64,000 nt of DNA from Sphingomonas abaci (GTDB lineage Bacteria > Pseudomonadota > Alphaproteobacteria > Sphingomonadales > Sphingomonadaceae): the NCBI RefSeq assembly GCF_014199625.1, contig NZ_JACHNY010000003.1:1-64000 (forward strand). Direction: 5' to 3'. The position numbers and the translations under genes were made by a program. Below, in pieces: positions 1-9,214 of the stretch (position 1 is the first letter of the stretch; the number at the start of each line of letters is the position of its first letter). The notes under the pieces were generated by a model that was not told the DNA's origin, did no database searches, and was given only the letters and a program-made list of their open reading frames with translations.

Positions 1-96
1 TCCTGTCCCCGCAACCATTCCGATCCAACAAAACCCCCAAGCTCCCGCTTGCCGGGGCTTGCTTGCGTCCAGGGTGCAGGCCGCCGGTGCGTGCAT

Positions 97-1401
97 TCAC
101 ACCATCACGGGCTGCGCCACCCTGCCGCTATCCCCGAACACGCGCAGATAGCGGGCGATCTCGGCGGGATCGCCGGTCGCCTTGGCGGGATTGTCGGACA
201 GCTTGACCGCCGGGCGACCATTGGCGGTCAGGACCTTCGCCACCAGCGAGATCGGCGCGAGCGCCGCCCCGCCAGCTGGGTCGCAGCCGCGGAAATCGTT
301 GGTGAGATTGGTTCCCCAACCGAAACTCGTGCGCACGCGGCCATGGAAGTGGCGATAGGTCCGCTCGATCGTGTCGACATCCATGCCATCAGAGAAGATC
401 AGCAGCCGGGTCGCCGGGTCGACACCGCGCGCGCGCCACCAGGCGATGATCTGCTCGCCGCCCTCGATCGGGGGGCTCGAATCCGGACGAAACCCGGTCC
501 AGTCGGCCAGCCACGCCGGCGCATCCGCCAGAAAGGCCGTCGTCCCGAACGCATCGGGCAGCGCGATCAGCAGATTGCCGTCATATTGCGTCTGCCATTC
601 GGCCAGCACGCGATAGGGAGCGGCGGCCAGGGCGGCGTCGTCCTCGGCGAGCGCGGCGAGCACCATCGGCAGTTCGTGCGCATTGGTGCCGATCGCCTCC
701 AGATCGGCGTCCATCGCCAGGAGGACGTTGGACGAGCCGATGAAGCGGTCGCCCAGCCCCTCCTTCAGCGCCTCGACGCACCAGCGCTGCCACAGGAAAC
801 CATGGCGACGACGCGTGCCGAAGTCGGACAGGACGAGGTCGGGGAGGGCCCGCAGGCGCTCCACCTTCTCCCACAGCTTGGCCTTGGCGCGCGCGTAGAG
901 GATGTCGAGCTCGAATCGCCCGCGTCCCTTGAGCGCGGCGCGCGAGCGGAGCTCGTTGACGAATGCGAGCGCCGGGATCTCCCACATGGTGGTGTGAGTC
1001 CAGGGGCCGGGAAAGCGCAGCTCGAATTGCCCGTCGACGGCGCGCAACTCATAGTCCGGCAGCCGGAAGTCGGCGAGCCAGCTCAGGAACGCCGGTTCGA
1101 ACATCCGCTGGCGGCCATAGAAGCTGTTGCCGGCGAGCCAGATCAGCTCCTTCTTGGCGAACCGCAGGCTGCGGGCATGGTCGAGCTGGTCGCGCAGCTC
1201 GCGTTCGTCGATATCGTCGGCGAGCCTTACCGTCCTGGTCCGGTTGATGAGCGAGAAGGTCGCCTGCACGTCGGGATGGAGCCGCCAGATCAGCTGGAGC
1301 ATCAGCAGCTTGTAGAAGTCGGTGTCGAGCAGGCTGCGGACGATGGGGTCGAGCCGCCAGCCATGGTCATAGGTGCGGGTCGCGATGTCGGTGACGGGCA
1401 T
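97..1401 (-). CDS. pncB: nicotinate phosphoribosyltransferase
   Basis: A 434-residue protein that joins nicotinate to PRPP to give nicotinate mononucleotide, the entry step of the Preiss-Handler NAD salvage route in the cytosol. Family signatures are visible: DTDFYKLLM near residue 27, SDFGTRRRH at 192-200, GTNAHELPM at 238-246 and FSDGMDVD near 336, followed by a [11 protein letters not shown] stretch that matches the PRPP-binding end of the barrel. The length is normal for bacterial PncB. The ATG at 1401 is preceded by GAGGAG seven bases upstream. It lies 134 bases downstream of the nrtR-like gene on the same strand, so co-transcription and NrtR control are likely. Family assignment is secure; the regulation is inferred. 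Confidence 0.95.
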   Translation of the reverse strand: MPVTDIATRTYDHGWRLDPIVRSLLDTDFYKLLMLQLIWRLHPDVQATFSLINRTRTVRLADDIDERELRDQLDHARSLRFAKKELIWLAGNSFYGRQRMFEPAFLSWLADFRLPDYELRAVDGQFELRFPGPWTHTTMWEIPALAFVNELRSRAALKGRGRFELDILYARAKAKLWEKVERLRALPDLVLSDFGTRRRHGFLWQRWCVEALKEGLGDRFIGSSNVLLAMDADLEAIGTNAHELPMVLAALAEDDAALAAAPYRVLAEWQTQYDGNLLIALPDAFGTTAFLADAPAWLADWTGFRPDSSPPIEGGEQIIAWWRARGVDPATRLLIFSDGMDVDTIERTYRHFHGRVRTSFGWGTNLTNDFRGCDPAGGAALAPISLVAKVLTANGRPAVKLSDNPAKATGDPAEIARYLRVFGDSGRVAQPVMV

Positions 1402-1535
1402 GATGGCTCCTCAGTCGTGACGAGGGGAGGAAGGCAGACGGCGCGTGCGAGGGTCTTCGTCACGCCAGCCGTGGCGGTCCAGGGGCGATGGCGGATCGGG
1501 CCGGTCGGCCCCTACGCTGTTCGTGAGCGGCGCCA

Positions 1536-2234
1536 TTAGCCTTGCCCGACATGACGGTAGAGCTCGGCCGGGCGGAAGGAGGCGCCGGTCTCGCGCTCGC
1601 CCGTCGCGGCGATCCGGCCGCTGTCGATCAGGCGTCGGCGAAAGGCCGGCTTGTTGAGCGGGCGTCCGAGGATCGCCTCATGGACGTCCTGAAGTGCGCG
1701 GAGGGTGAAGCGTTCGGGCAGCAGCGCGAAGGCGACCGGCGACCAGTCGAGTTTGCCGCGCAGCCGCCGGATCGCGAGATCGAGCATGGCGGCATGGTCG
1801 AAGGCCAGCGGCACGGGCTCTCCCGCGATCGAGGCCGTGGCGGTTCCGTCCTCGGGCCGATCGATCTGAGCCAGGGCCAGCGCGGCGGCGGTCATGAAGC
1901 GCTCGGCGGGCAGCAGGGCGAAATAGGCGGTGCTGACGATCCGCATTCGTGGATCGCGCTCCACCGCCCCGAACGTGTAGAGCTGTTCCAGATAAGCGCC
2001 GTCCATCTGCGCCTTGTCGACGAGGACGCGCCGGGCCGCGTCGTCCAGGCTCTCGCCGATGCCGACGAAACCGCCCGGCAAGGCCCAGCTTCCGGCGAAG
2101 GGATGATCGCGTCGCCGATGGAGCAACACCGCCGGCGCCCCGTTGACCACGCTGGTCAGGATCAGGTCGACCGCCAGCGACGGGCGCTCGAACCGGTCGG
2201 GGTCATAGCTGTCGAGAAAGGCCGCCTCGTCCAT
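1536..2234 (-). CDS. nrtR: NrtR-type NAD-salvage repressor (Nudix fold plus winged helix)
   Basis: A 232-residue protein with an N-terminal Nudix-like domain (about 15-140) and a C-terminal winged-helix-like region (about 155-230, containing FTLRALQDVHEAILGRPLNK and the following KPAFRRR). This is the architecture of NrtR repressors, which sense ADP-ribose and control NAD biosynthesis. The Nudix box is degenerate: G55 and E61 are kept, but the REUxEE core reads R69-V-L-V-D-K74, so the catalytic glutamates are missing and hydrolase activity is unlikely. The gene sits between pncB (same strand, downstream) and divergent pncA, with a dyad between the start codons. NrtR is the best reading; a plain Nudix hydrolase is the alternative and is weakened by the lost residues. 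Confidence 0.85.
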   Translation of the reverse strand: MDEAAFLDSYDPDRFERPSLAVDLILTSVVNGAPAVLLHRRRDHPFAGSWALPGGFVGIGESLDDAARRVLVDKAQMDGAYLEQLYTFGAVERDPRMRIVSTAYFALLPAERFMTAAALALAQIDRPEDGTATASIAGEPVPLAFDHAAMLDLAIRRLRGKLDWSPVAFALLPERFTLRALQDVHEAILGRPLNKPAFRRRLIDSGRIAATGERETGASFRPAELYRHVGQG

Positions 2235-2259
2235 GCCGCTACCTTGAATGCGATATGCA

Positions 2260-2282
2260 TGTTACTTATATGCAGCGTAACA
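2260..2282. promoter_or_regulatory. candidate NrtR operator dyad between nrtR and pncA
   Basis: A perfect inverted repeat, TGTTAC (2260-2265) and GTAACA (2277-2282), is separated by 11 bases inside the 79-base gap between divergent nrtR and pncA. A second pair, ATATGCA at 2253-2259 and 2268-2274, is a direct repeat 15 bases apart. The region is AT-rich compared with its surroundings, as expected of a shared promoter/operator. That NrtR binds here is inferred from position and symmetry only. Confidence 0.55.
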
Positions 2283-2313
2283 ATATGGTGCAAGGGTTAA
2301 TGGGAGGCACGTG

Positions 2314-2904
2314 ATGCGTTTTGCGATTGTCGTGGACATGCAGCGGGATTTCGTGGCGAGCGACGGGGCGCTCCCGGTGCCGGGGGGCGATGCGATCGTT
2401 ATGCCGCTCGCGGCATGGCTGGCGGGCTTGCGGGCCGAGGACACGGCCGGCGTGCTGTTCACCGCCGACACCCATGTCCCCGCCGTCTACGCCCTGTCCG
2501 AGGAAGCCAAGCAGTTTCCGCCCCATTGCGAAGTCGGCACATCTGGATGGGCATTGGTAGTCGATCCAGCCGTCGTCGATCCCGCGATCCCCTGCTATCG
2601 CCTGGAGAAGGGCGTGTTCGACATGTGGGCCGAGCCGGGCCTGGTGATGGAGCGGCTCGGCACCGGCGAGCGGATCGACCGCGACGCCTTCTTCGCCGCG
2701 CTGCACCGGTCCGGTGTCGGGCAGATCGAGGTGGTCGGCGTCGCCGCCGATTATTGCGTCCGCTGGGCGGTCGAGGGCCTGCTCGCACGCGATTTTCGCG
2801 TCACGGTGCCGGCCGCGCTGACCCGGGGGATCGCGCGCCCGATCGAGGCGGTCGCCACCGAGGAGTGGCCCGGCGCGGCCGTCACCATCGGCAAGCATGG
2901 CTGA
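2314..2904 (+). CDS. pncA: nicotinamidase
   Basis: Hydrolyses nicotinamide to nicotinate and ammonia, feeding PncB. The 196-residue isochorismatase-fold protein keeps the catalytic triad Asp8 (VVDMQRDF), Lys99 (RLEKGVFD) and Cys148 (AADYCVRW), and metal ligands Asp52, His54 and His71 (ADTHVP, FPPHC). The ATG at 2314 is chosen because GGAGG at 2303-2307 then sits at normal spacing; a GTG at 2311 would be only three bases from it. It is divergent from nrtR with the dyad at 2260-2282 between them, so the two halves of nicotinamide salvage (pncA, pncB) probably share one repressor. Confidence 0.95.
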   Translation: MRFAIVVDMQRDFVASDGALPVPGGDAIVMPLAAWLAGLRAEDTAGVLFTADTHVPAVYALSEEAKQFPPHCEVGTSGWALVVDPAVVDPAIPCYRLEKGVFDMWAEPGLVMERLGTGERIDRDAFFAALHRSGVGQIEVVGVAADYCVRWAVEGLLARDFRVTVPAALTRGIARPIEAVATEEWPGAAVTIGKHG

Positions 2905-3006
2905 TCGCCATTCCGGCGCCGCCCGCGCATCGGCCCCGTCGGGGCGGCAGGGGATGGCGTCGCGGGTCACCGCCCCCCGGCGGTCTTTCGCCCCCGCGAC
3001 CGCCTG

Positions 3007-3037
3007 CCGGTCGATCTGAAAGCGGTGGATCGACCGG
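3007..3037. terminator. stem-loop between convergent pncA and lysR-type gene
   Basis: CCGGTCGATC (3007-3016) pairs with GATCGACCGG (3028-3037), a perfect 10-bp stem with an 11-base loop, ending one base before the stop codon of the minus-strand regulator. Further GC-rich dyads (for example ACCGCC/GGCGGT around 2970-2985) fill the rest of the 133-base convergent gap. There is no long T-tract, so it is terminator-like at best. Confidence 0.45.
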
Positions 3038-3928
3038 TCAGGTCGCACCCTCCTCATCGGCACCGGCGGTGAGGGCCGCTTCGATCGCGGTCATGATGGC
3101 GGGCGGGCGGGCGAGCAGGGGTTCGGCCGAGGGCGTGACGGCCCAGCCCAGGGTCCGCGTCAGGCCGAAGCCGGCGAGCGACGGCCGCACCACCCCGGCG
3201 TGCCGGTGGCCGCGCGGCATGACGGTGATGCCCAGGCCCGCCGCCACCATCTGCAACACCCGCTCGTCATGGGTCGAGCGGAGCGCGAAATGCGGGCGAA
3301 CGCCGCGTTCGGTGAAATGGCGGCTGGTGTCGGCCAGCGCCTCGCAATGGCGGCGCACGATCATCGTCTCGCCAGCCAGCCGCTCCGCCGCGATCACCGA
3401 CTCGCCCGCCAGCTCATGGGTCGCGGGCAGGGCGAGCGCATAATCCTCGGTTGCGACGGCATGCTCGACGAAACGGTGGGCGCCGCGTCCGACCAGCGTC
3501 AGCGCCAGGTCGATCCGCCCCTTGGCGAGATGGCCGGCGAGTTCGCGCTCGCTGCCGAACATCAGTTCGAAGCGATGCGTCTCGCCCGGCCGGGCCCGGG
3601 CGATGGCGGTGGCGATGCGGTCGCTGGCGATGCTCGCCAGCACCCCGAGCCGCAAGGCAGGACGCTCGCCGGGCATCCCGATCGACTGGAGCGCGGCGTT
3701 GAACTCGCGCTCGATCCGTCGGGCGTGGACCAGGAAGCGCGCGCCCGCCTCGGTCAGCTCGACCCGCTGGTTGGAGCGGACGAACAGCGCCTGGCCCAGT
3801 TCGCGCTCCAGCTTGGCAATTCCGATCGACAGCGTTGGCTGCGAGACGTTGCAGGCTGCCGCCGCGCGCGAGAAATTGCCCTGCTCGACCACGGCGATGA
3901 CATAGCGAAGCAGATAGCGGTCGAGCAT
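3038..3928 (-). CDS. LysR-family transcriptional regulator
   Basis: A 296-residue LysR-type regulator: an N-terminal winged helix-turn-helix (residues about 3-62, with FSRAAAACNVSQPTLS and ELGQALFVRS) followed by a periplasmic-binding-protein-like effector domain. It is divergent from the isovaleryl-CoA dehydrogenase operon across a 91-base gap that contains a textbook T-N11-A box, so it probably controls that operon and itself. In many bacteria the leucine/isovalerate genes are controlled by a MerR-type LiuR; here a LysR protein occupies that position. The effector is unknown; an acyl-CoA or keto acid of leucine breakdown is a guess. Confidence 0.9.
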   Translation of the reverse strand: MLDRYLLRYVIAVVEQGNFSRAAAACNVSQPTLSIGIAKLERELGQALFVRSNQRVELTEAGARFLVHARRIEREFNAALQSIGMPGERPALRLGVLASIASDRIATAIARARPGETHRFELMFGSERELAGHLAKGRIDLALTLVGRGAHRFVEHAVATEDYALALPATHELAGESVIAAERLAGETMIVRRHCEALADTSRHFTERGVRPHFALRSTHDERVLQMVAAGLGITVMPRGHRHAGVVRPSLAGFGLTRTLGWAVTPSAEPLLARPPAIMTAIEAALTAGADEEGAT

Positions 3929-3930
3929 CG

Positions 3931-3951
3931 TGCATAGATAGGATCAATGCA
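3931..3951. promoter_or_regulatory. LysR-type binding box (TGCAT-N11-ATGCA)
   Basis: TGCAT at 3931-3935 and ATGCA at 3947-3951 form a perfect dyad with an 11-base spacer, matching the T-N11-A rule for LysR-type regulators. It starts two bases upstream of the regulator's ATG and lies 68 bases ahead of the isovaleryl-CoA dehydrogenase start, a geometry that suits autorepression plus activation of the divergent operon. Confidence 0.6.
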
Positions 3952-4019
3952 GTCCCGCCGCGACTTTCAATTTTCGCCGGCGGGCGCGGGGCGGTACAAG
4001 GGGGCGACAGGAGAGAGGC

Positions 4020-5165
4020 ATGACCCAGTTCGACTTCGCGCTCGGCGAGACCGCCGACATGATCCGCGACAGCACCGCGCGCTTCGCGGCCGAGCGGATC
4101 GCGCCGCTCGCCGCCGAGATCGACGCCCGGGACTGGTTCCCGCGCGAACTCTGGCCCGCAATGGGCGAGCTGGGCCTGCACGGCATCACCGTGGACGAGG
4201 CGGACGGTGGCCTGGGCCTGGGCTATTTGGAGCATGTCGTGGCGCAGGAGGAGGTGGCGCGCGCCTCCGCTTCGATCGGGCTCAGCTACGGCGCGCATTC
4301 CAACCTCTGCGTGAACCAGATCCGCCGCTGGGCTTCGCCCAAGCAGAAGGCGCGTTACCTGCCGAAGCTGATCTCCGGCGAGCATGTCGGCAGTCTGGCG
4401 ATGTCGGAGGCCGGGGCGGGGTCCGACGTGGTGTCGATGAAGCTGCGCGCCGAGAAGAAGGGCGACCGCTATATCCTGAACGGCACCAAGTTCTGGATCA
4501 CCAACGCCCCCTATGCGGATACACTGGTCGTCTACGCCAAGACCGGCGAGGGGTCGAAGGGCATCACCACCTTTCTGATCGAAAAGGATTTCGCCGGCTT
4601 TGCGATCGGGCAGAAGATCGACAAGGTCGGGATGCGCGGCTCGCCGACCGCCGAGCTGGTGTTCCAGGACTGCGAGGTGCCGGAAGAGAATGTCATGGGG
4701 CCGCTGAACGGCGGCGTCGGCATTCTGATGTCGGGGCTGGATTATGAGCGCACCGTGCTGGCGGGCATCCAGCTCGGCATCATGCAGGCCTGTCTCGACG
4801 TGGTGCTGCCCTATGTCCGCGAGCGACAGCAGTTCGGCAAGCCGATCGGCGCGTTCCAGCTGATCCAGGCCAAGGTCGCCGACATGTATGTCGCGCTCAA
4901 TTCGGCGCGCGCGTACGTCTATGCGGTGGCGAAGGCGTGCGATGCCGGGCGGACGACGCGGTTCGACGCCGCGGGCGCGATCCTGCTGGCGTCGGAAAAT
5001 GCGATGCGGGTGGCGCTGGAAGCGGTGCAGGCGTTGGGCGGGGCGGGCTATACGCGCGACTGGCCGGTCGAGCGGTTCATGCGCGACGCCAAGCTGCTCG
5101 ACATCGGCGCCGGCACCAACGAGATCCGCCGGATGCTGATCGGCCGGGAGCTGATCGGGGCATGA
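4020..5165 (+). CDS. liuA: isovaleryl-CoA dehydrogenase
   Basis: An FAD acyl-CoA dehydrogenase of 381 residues oxidising isovaleryl-CoA to 3-methylcrotonyl-CoA in leucine breakdown. The subfamily is supported by the catalytic base: Glu243 in [11 protein letters not shown] is where isovaleryl-CoA dehydrogenases carry it, while the usual C-terminal catalytic Glu position of medium/short-chain enzymes is Ala364 (GAGTNEIRR). FAD/substrate segments [12 protein letters not shown] (about 125-136) and FWITNAP are present. GAGAGG lies just upstream of the ATG. The stop overlaps the start of the carboxylase beta gene (ATGA), indicating translational coupling in a four-gene operon. Confidence 0.95.
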   Translation: MTQFDFALGETADMIRDSTARFAAERIAPLAAEIDARDWFPRELWPAMGELGLHGITVDEADGGLGLGYLEHVVAQEEVARASASIGLSYGAHSNLCVNQIRRWASPKQKARYLPKLISGEHVGSLAMSEAGAGSDVVSMKLRAEKKGDRYILNGTKFWITNAPYADTLVVYAKTGEGSKGITTFLIEKDFAGFAIGQKIDKVGMRGSPTAELVFQDCEVPEENVMGPLNGGVGILMSGLDYERTVLAGIQLGIMQACLDVVLPYVRERQQFGKPIGAFQLIQAKVADMYVALNSARAYVYAVAKACDAGRTTRFDAAGAILLASENAMRVALEAVQALGGAGYTRDWPVERFMRDAKLLDIGAGTNEIRRMLIGRELIGA

Positions 5166-6763
5166 GCGGGCCGGTGCTGGACAGCAAGGTCTCGCCCGAG
5201 GATGCCGGGTTCCGCGCCAATGCCGCGCACAATCGCGCACTGGTCGAGGCCTTGCGCGCACGCGTCGCGGCGGCGGCGGCGGGCGGGCCGGAGGCGGCGC
5301 GCGCCAAGCATGTCGCGCGTGGCAAGCTGCTGCCCCGCGAGCGGGTGGAGCGGCTGCTCGACCCCGGCAGTCCGTTCCTAGAGATCGGGCAATTGGCGGC
5401 AAACGGCCTGTATGACGATGCGGTGCCGGGCGCGGGGCTGATCGCCGGCATCGGCCGCGTGTCGGGGCGGCAGGTCATGATCGCCTGCAACGACGCGACG
5501 GTGAAAGGCGGCACCTACTATCCGCTGACCGTCAAGAAGCACCTCCGCGCGCAGGAGATCGCGCAGGAGAACCGGCTGCCGAGCGTCTATCTGGTCGACA
5601 GCGGCGGCGCGAATCTGCCCAACCAGGCCGAGGTCTTTCCCGACCGCGAGCATTTCGGACGCATCTTCTTCAACCAGGCGACCATGAGCGCGCTCGGCAT
5701 CCCGCAGATCGCCTGCGTGATGGGCAGTTGCACGGCGGGCGGCGCCTATGTGCCGGCCATGTCGGACGAGACGGTGATCGTGCGCAACCAGGGCACGATC
5801 TTCCTCGCCGGCCCGCCGCTGGTGCAGGCGGCGACCGGCGAGGTGATCAGCGCCGAGGATCTGGGCGGCGGCGACCTGCATGGCCGGCGCTCGGGCGTGG
5901 TCGATCATGTCGCCGAGGACGACGATCACGCGCTGTCGATCGTGCGCGACATCGTCGCGACCCTGCCGCCGCAGACCGGGGCGGCGCTGAACCGGCAGAC
6001 GCCCGAGCCGCCCCGCTACGACCCCGCCGAACTCTACGGCATCGTGCCGCAGGACGTGCGCGCGCCCTATGACGTGCGCGAGGTGATCGCACGGATCATC
6101 GACGGCTCGGCCTTCCACGAGTTCAAGGCGCTGTACGGCACCACCCTGGTCTGCGGCTTCGCGCATATCTGGGGGATGCCGGTCGCGATCCTGGCGAATA
6201 ACGGCGTGCTGTTCAGCGAGAGCGCGCTGAAGGGCGCGCATTTCATCGAACTGGCCTGCCAGCGCCAGATCCCACTGCTGTTCCTCCAGAACATCTCGGG
6301 CTTCATGGTCGGCGGCAAATACGAGGCGGAAGGGATCGCCAAGAACGGCGCCAAGCTGGTGACGGCGGTCGCGACGGCGCAGGTGCCCAAGGTCACGGTG
6401 CTGATCGGTGGCAGCTTCGGAGCGGGCAATTACGGCATGTGCGGCCGCGCCTATCAGCCGCGCTTCCTGTTCAGCTGGCCCAATGCCCGGATCAGCGTGA
6501 TGGGCGGCGAGCAGGCGGCGAGCGTGCTGGCCACCGTGCACCGCGACGCCGCGACCTGGACGCCCGAGCAGGCCGAAGCATTCAAGGCCCCGGTTCGCGC
6601 CAAATATGAGGAGGAGGGCAATCCCTATTACGCCACCGCCCGCTTGTGGGACGACGGCGTGATCGATCCCGCCCAGACCCGTGACGTGCTCGGCCTGGCC
6701 TTCGCCGCCGCGCTGAACGCGCCTGTGCCCGAAGCCGCGCGCTTCGGCCTGTTCCGGATGTGA
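5162..6763 (+). CDS. liuB: 3-methylcrotonyl-CoA carboxylase, beta (carboxyltransferase) subunit
   Basis: A 533-residue biotin-dependent carboxyltransferase that transfers the carboxyl group from carboxybiotin to 3-methylcrotonyl-CoA. N- and C-terminal crotonase-fold carboxyltransferase domains are both complete (for example [61 protein letters not shown]). The GGANLP and NYGMCGRAY motifs are typical of MCC-beta rather than propionyl- or acetyl-CoA carboxylases. The ATG at 5162 overlaps the liuA stop by ATGA; a longer upstream reading frame exists but begins inside liuA. Four bases separate it from the alpha subunit gene. Confidence 0.95.
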   Translation: MSGPVLDSKVSPEDAGFRANAAHNRALVEALRARVAAAAAGGPEAARAKHVARGKLLPRERVERLLDPGSPFLEIGQLAANGLYDDAVPGAGLIAGIGRVSGRQVMIACNDATVKGGTYYPLTVKKHLRAQEIAQENRLPSVYLVDSGGANLPNQAEVFPDREHFGRIFFNQATMSALGIPQIACVMGSCTAGGAYVPAMSDETVIVRNQGTIFLAGPPLVQAATGEVISAEDLGGGDLHGRRSGVVDHVAEDDDHALSIVRDIVATLPPQTGAALNRQTPEPPRYDPAELYGIVPQDVRAPYDVREVIARIIDGSAFHEFKALYGTTLVCGFAHIWGMPVAILANNGVLFSESALKGAHFIELACQRQIPLLFLQNISGFMVGGKYEAEGIAKNGAKLVTAVATAQVPKVTVLIGGSFGAGNYGMCGRAYQPRFLFSWPNARISVMGGEQAASVLATVHRDAATWTPEQAEAFKAPVRAKYEEEGNPYYATARLWDDGVIDPAQTRDVLGLAFAAALNAPVPEAARFGLFRM

Positions 6764-6767
6764 CCCG

Positions 6768-8612
6768 ATGATCGCTTCGCTCCTGATCGCCAATCGCGGC
6801 GAGATCGCCTGCCGCATCATTCGCACTGCGCGGGCGATGGGCATCCGCACCGTCGCCGTCCATTCGGATGTGGATGCCGACGCGCTGCATGTCCGCATGG
6901 CCGATGCCGCCGTCCCGATCGGCGCGGGTCCGGTGCGCGAATCCTATCTGTGCGGGGATCGGATCATCGCCGCCGCGCTGGCCACGGGGGTGGAGGCGAT
7001 CCATCCGGGCTATGGCTTCCTGTCCGAGAATGCCGGATTCGCGCAGAGCGTGATCGATGCCGGCCTGGTCTGGGTCGGGCCGGACCCCCGGTCGATCACC
7101 GCCATGGGGCTGAAGGACGCGGCCAAAGCGCTGATGCAGGCGGCCGGCGTGCCGACGACCCCCGGCTATCTGGGCGAGGACCAGTCGCCCGACCGGCTGG
7201 CGGCGGAGGCCGGGACGATCGGCTATCCCGTGCTCATCAAGGCGGTGGCGGGCGGCGGCGGCAAGGGGATGCGCAAGGTCGACGCGCCCGCCGACTTCGT
7301 CGAGGCGCTCGCCTCGTGCCGGCGCGAGGCGGCGTCCAGTTTCGGCAACGACCAGGTGCTGCTGGAGAAATGGGTCACCAACCCGCGCCATATCGAGGTG
7401 CAGGTGTTCGGCGACCGGCACGGCAACGTCGTCCACCTGTTCGAGCGCGACTGTTCGCTGCAACGCCGCCACCAGAAGGTGATCGAGGAGGCGCCCGCAC
7501 CCGGCATGGACGACGTCACCCGCGCGGCGATCTGCGAGGCGGCGGTGCGCGCCGCGCGGGCCGTCGATTATGTCGGCGCGGGCACGATCGAATTCATCGC
7601 CGACGCCTCGGAGGGGCTGCGCGCCGACCGCATCTGGTTCATGGAGATGAACACCCGGCTCCAGGTCGAGCATCCGGTGACCGAGGCGATCACCGGGCAG
7701 GATCTGGTCGAATGGCAGCTCCGCGTCGCCGCGGGCGAGCCCTTGCCGCGCTCGCAAGCCGAGCTGGCGATCACCGGCTGGGCGATGGAGGCGCGGCTCT
7801 ATGCCGAGGACCCGGCGCGCGGCTTCCTGCCGTCGATCGGCCGGCTCGACCGGTTCGAACTGGGCGAGTCCTGGCGCACCGATACGGGCGTCGAGCGGGG
7901 CGCGACCATCTCGCCCTATTACGATCCGATGATCGCCAAGCTGATCGCCTGGGGCCCGGACCGGGAGGCGGCGCGGCGGCGACTGGCGTCGACGCTGGAC
8001 GGCGCGGCGATCTGGCCGCTCAAGACCAATGCCGGCTTCCTGCTCCGCGCGCTGAACCATCCCGCCTTCGTCGCCGCCGAGCTCGATACCGGTCTGATCG
8101 CGCGCGAGGGCGAGGCGCTTGTCCCGCCGGCCGACCCCTCGGCCGCGACCCTCCAGGCGGCGGCGGCGGCGCTTGCCGCGCCGGGGCCGCTCGCCGGCTT
8201 CCGCCTCAACGCGCCACCTTGGCGAGAGGGGCGGTTCCTGCTCGACGGCGTGGCGGTGACGGTGCCGCTCGCGCCGACGCCGGACCGCGACCGGCAAGGC
8301 GATGGGCTGATCGCCGAACAGGGCCAGGTCTGGCGGCTCCAGCCCTGGCGCGCGGCGGGCGCGGCGGGGGGCGAAGCGGCGGACGGCGCGATCCTGTCGC
8401 CCATGCCCGGCCGGATCATCGCCGTCGCGGTGGCGGCGGGCGACCGGGTGACCAGGGGGCAGACGCTGCTGACCGTGGAGGCGATGAAGATGGAGCACAG
8501 CCTGGTCGCGCCGTTCGACGGCGAGGTCGCGGCGTTGACGGCGGAGCAGGGCGGGCAGGTGACCGAGGGGTTGCTGCTCGCCCGCATCGCCCGGACCGAG
8601 GAGGCGGCCTGA
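6768..8612 (+). CDS. liuD: 3-methylcrotonyl-CoA carboxylase, alpha (biotin carboxylase/BCCP) subunit
   Basis: A 614-residue fusion of biotin carboxylase (residues about 1-450: LLIANRGEIACR, ATP-grasp GGGGKGMRKV near 160, EMNTRLQVEHPVTE) and a C-terminal biotin carrier domain. The biotinylated lysine is K574 in VEAMKMEHS. It charges biotin with bicarbonate and ATP and hands it to LiuB. The length matches MCC-alpha. The stop codon overlaps the next start as TGATG. AccC and propionyl-CoA carboxylase alpha share the domains; the MCC assignment rests on the neighbours liuA and liuB. Confidence 0.95.
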   Translation: MIASLLIANRGEIACRIIRTARAMGIRTVAVHSDVDADALHVRMADAAVPIGAGPVRESYLCGDRIIAAALATGVEAIHPGYGFLSENAGFAQSVIDAGLVWVGPDPRSITAMGLKDAAKALMQAAGVPTTPGYLGEDQSPDRLAAEAGTIGYPVLIKAVAGGGGKGMRKVDAPADFVEALASCRREAASSFGNDQVLLEKWVTNPRHIEVQVFGDRHGNVVHLFERDCSLQRRHQKVIEEAPAPGMDDVTRAAICEAAVRAARAVDYVGAGTIEFIADASEGLRADRIWFMEMNTRLQVEHPVTEAITGQDLVEWQLRVAAGEPLPRSQAELAITGWAMEARLYAEDPARGFLPSIGRLDRFELGESWRTDTGVERGATISPYYDPMIAKLIAWGPDREAARRRLASTLDGAAIWPLKTNAGFLLRALNHPAFVAAELDTGLIAREGEALVPPADPSAATLQAAAAALAAPGPLAGFRLNAPPWREGRFLLDGVAVTVPLAPTPDRDRQGDGLIAEQGQVWRLQPWRAAGAAGGEAADGAILSPMPGRIIAVAVAAGDRVTRGQTLLTVEAMKMEHSLVAPFDGEVAALTAEQGGQVTEGLLLARIARTEEAA

Positions 8613-9076
8613 TGGCGGGGCGGCCCTATGACGGCTGGAACGTCGGCGACCGGCTGGAGCACGAAATCCGTCGCACGGTGACGGAGACGGACAACCTTCT
8701 CTTCTCGACCATGACGCACAATCCGCAGCCCTTGCATATCGACGCCGAGGCGGCGCGGGCCAGCGAGTTCGGGCAGATCCTGGTCAATGGCACCTTCACC
8801 TTCGCGTTGATGATCGGCCTGTCGGTCGGCGACACGACGCTCGGCACGCTGATCGCCAATCTGGGCTATGACACGCTGGTCATGCCCAAGCCGGTGTTCC
8901 TGGGCGATACGCTGCGCGCCGAGACCGAGGTGGTCGCGCTCAAGCCCAGCCGCTCGCGGCCGGGGGCGGGGATCGTGACCTTCGAGCACCGAATGCGCAA
9001 TCAGCGCGACGAGATCGTCTGCCAGTGTCTGCGGATGGCCTTGCTGAAGGGGAGCGGCGGGGACGGGGTGAACTGA
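8612..9076 (+). CDS. MaoC-family enoyl-CoA hydratase/dehydratase
   Basis: A 154-residue single hot-dog domain protein. The MaoC active-site region appears as MTHNPQPLHIDAE (about 32-44), corresponding to the family's D/N-x-N-P-x-H pattern, with Asn and His retained and a downstream VNGTFTFALMIGLS helix. The ATG at 8612 overlaps the liuD stop (TGATG), so it is translated with the carboxylase. The following expected step is hydration of 3-methylglutaconyl-CoA, usually done by a crotonase (LiuC) that is missing here; this gene may supply that activity, though the family also hydrates mesaconyl-CoA and other enoyl-CoAs. The assignment to this step is inference from position. Confidence 0.8.
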   Translation: MAGRPYDGWNVGDRLEHEIRRTVTETDNLLFSTMTHNPQPLHIDAEAARASEFGQILVNGTFTFALMIGLSVGDTTLGTLIANLGYDTLVMPKPVFLGDTLRAETEVVALKPSRSRPGAGIVTFEHRMRNQRDEIVCQCLRMALLKGSGGDGVN

Positions 9077-9214
9077 AGGTCCTTTCCCTGTCGAGGCGAA
9101 ATCACCGCGGCCGCGTCTATCTTCTCGACACCGGTTCACGCTGTGGCGATCGCATTGTAAAAGACCCGACAAACGAGCGGGTTGGCGCCTGTAGCCCCCC
9201 GGAAAGGGAGAGCG

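Noticed and set aside
1416..1464. Inverted repeat CGTGACGA/TCGTCACG between nrtR and pncB
   Set aside because: Only eight base pairs with a 33-base loop; no reason to prefer it over chance in GC-rich DNA.
3414..5402. Very long open frame (662 codons) opposite lysR and liuA
   Set aside because: It lies antisense to two clear genes, is Arg/Ala/Pro-rich as expected of shadow frames in high-GC DNA, and matches no family.
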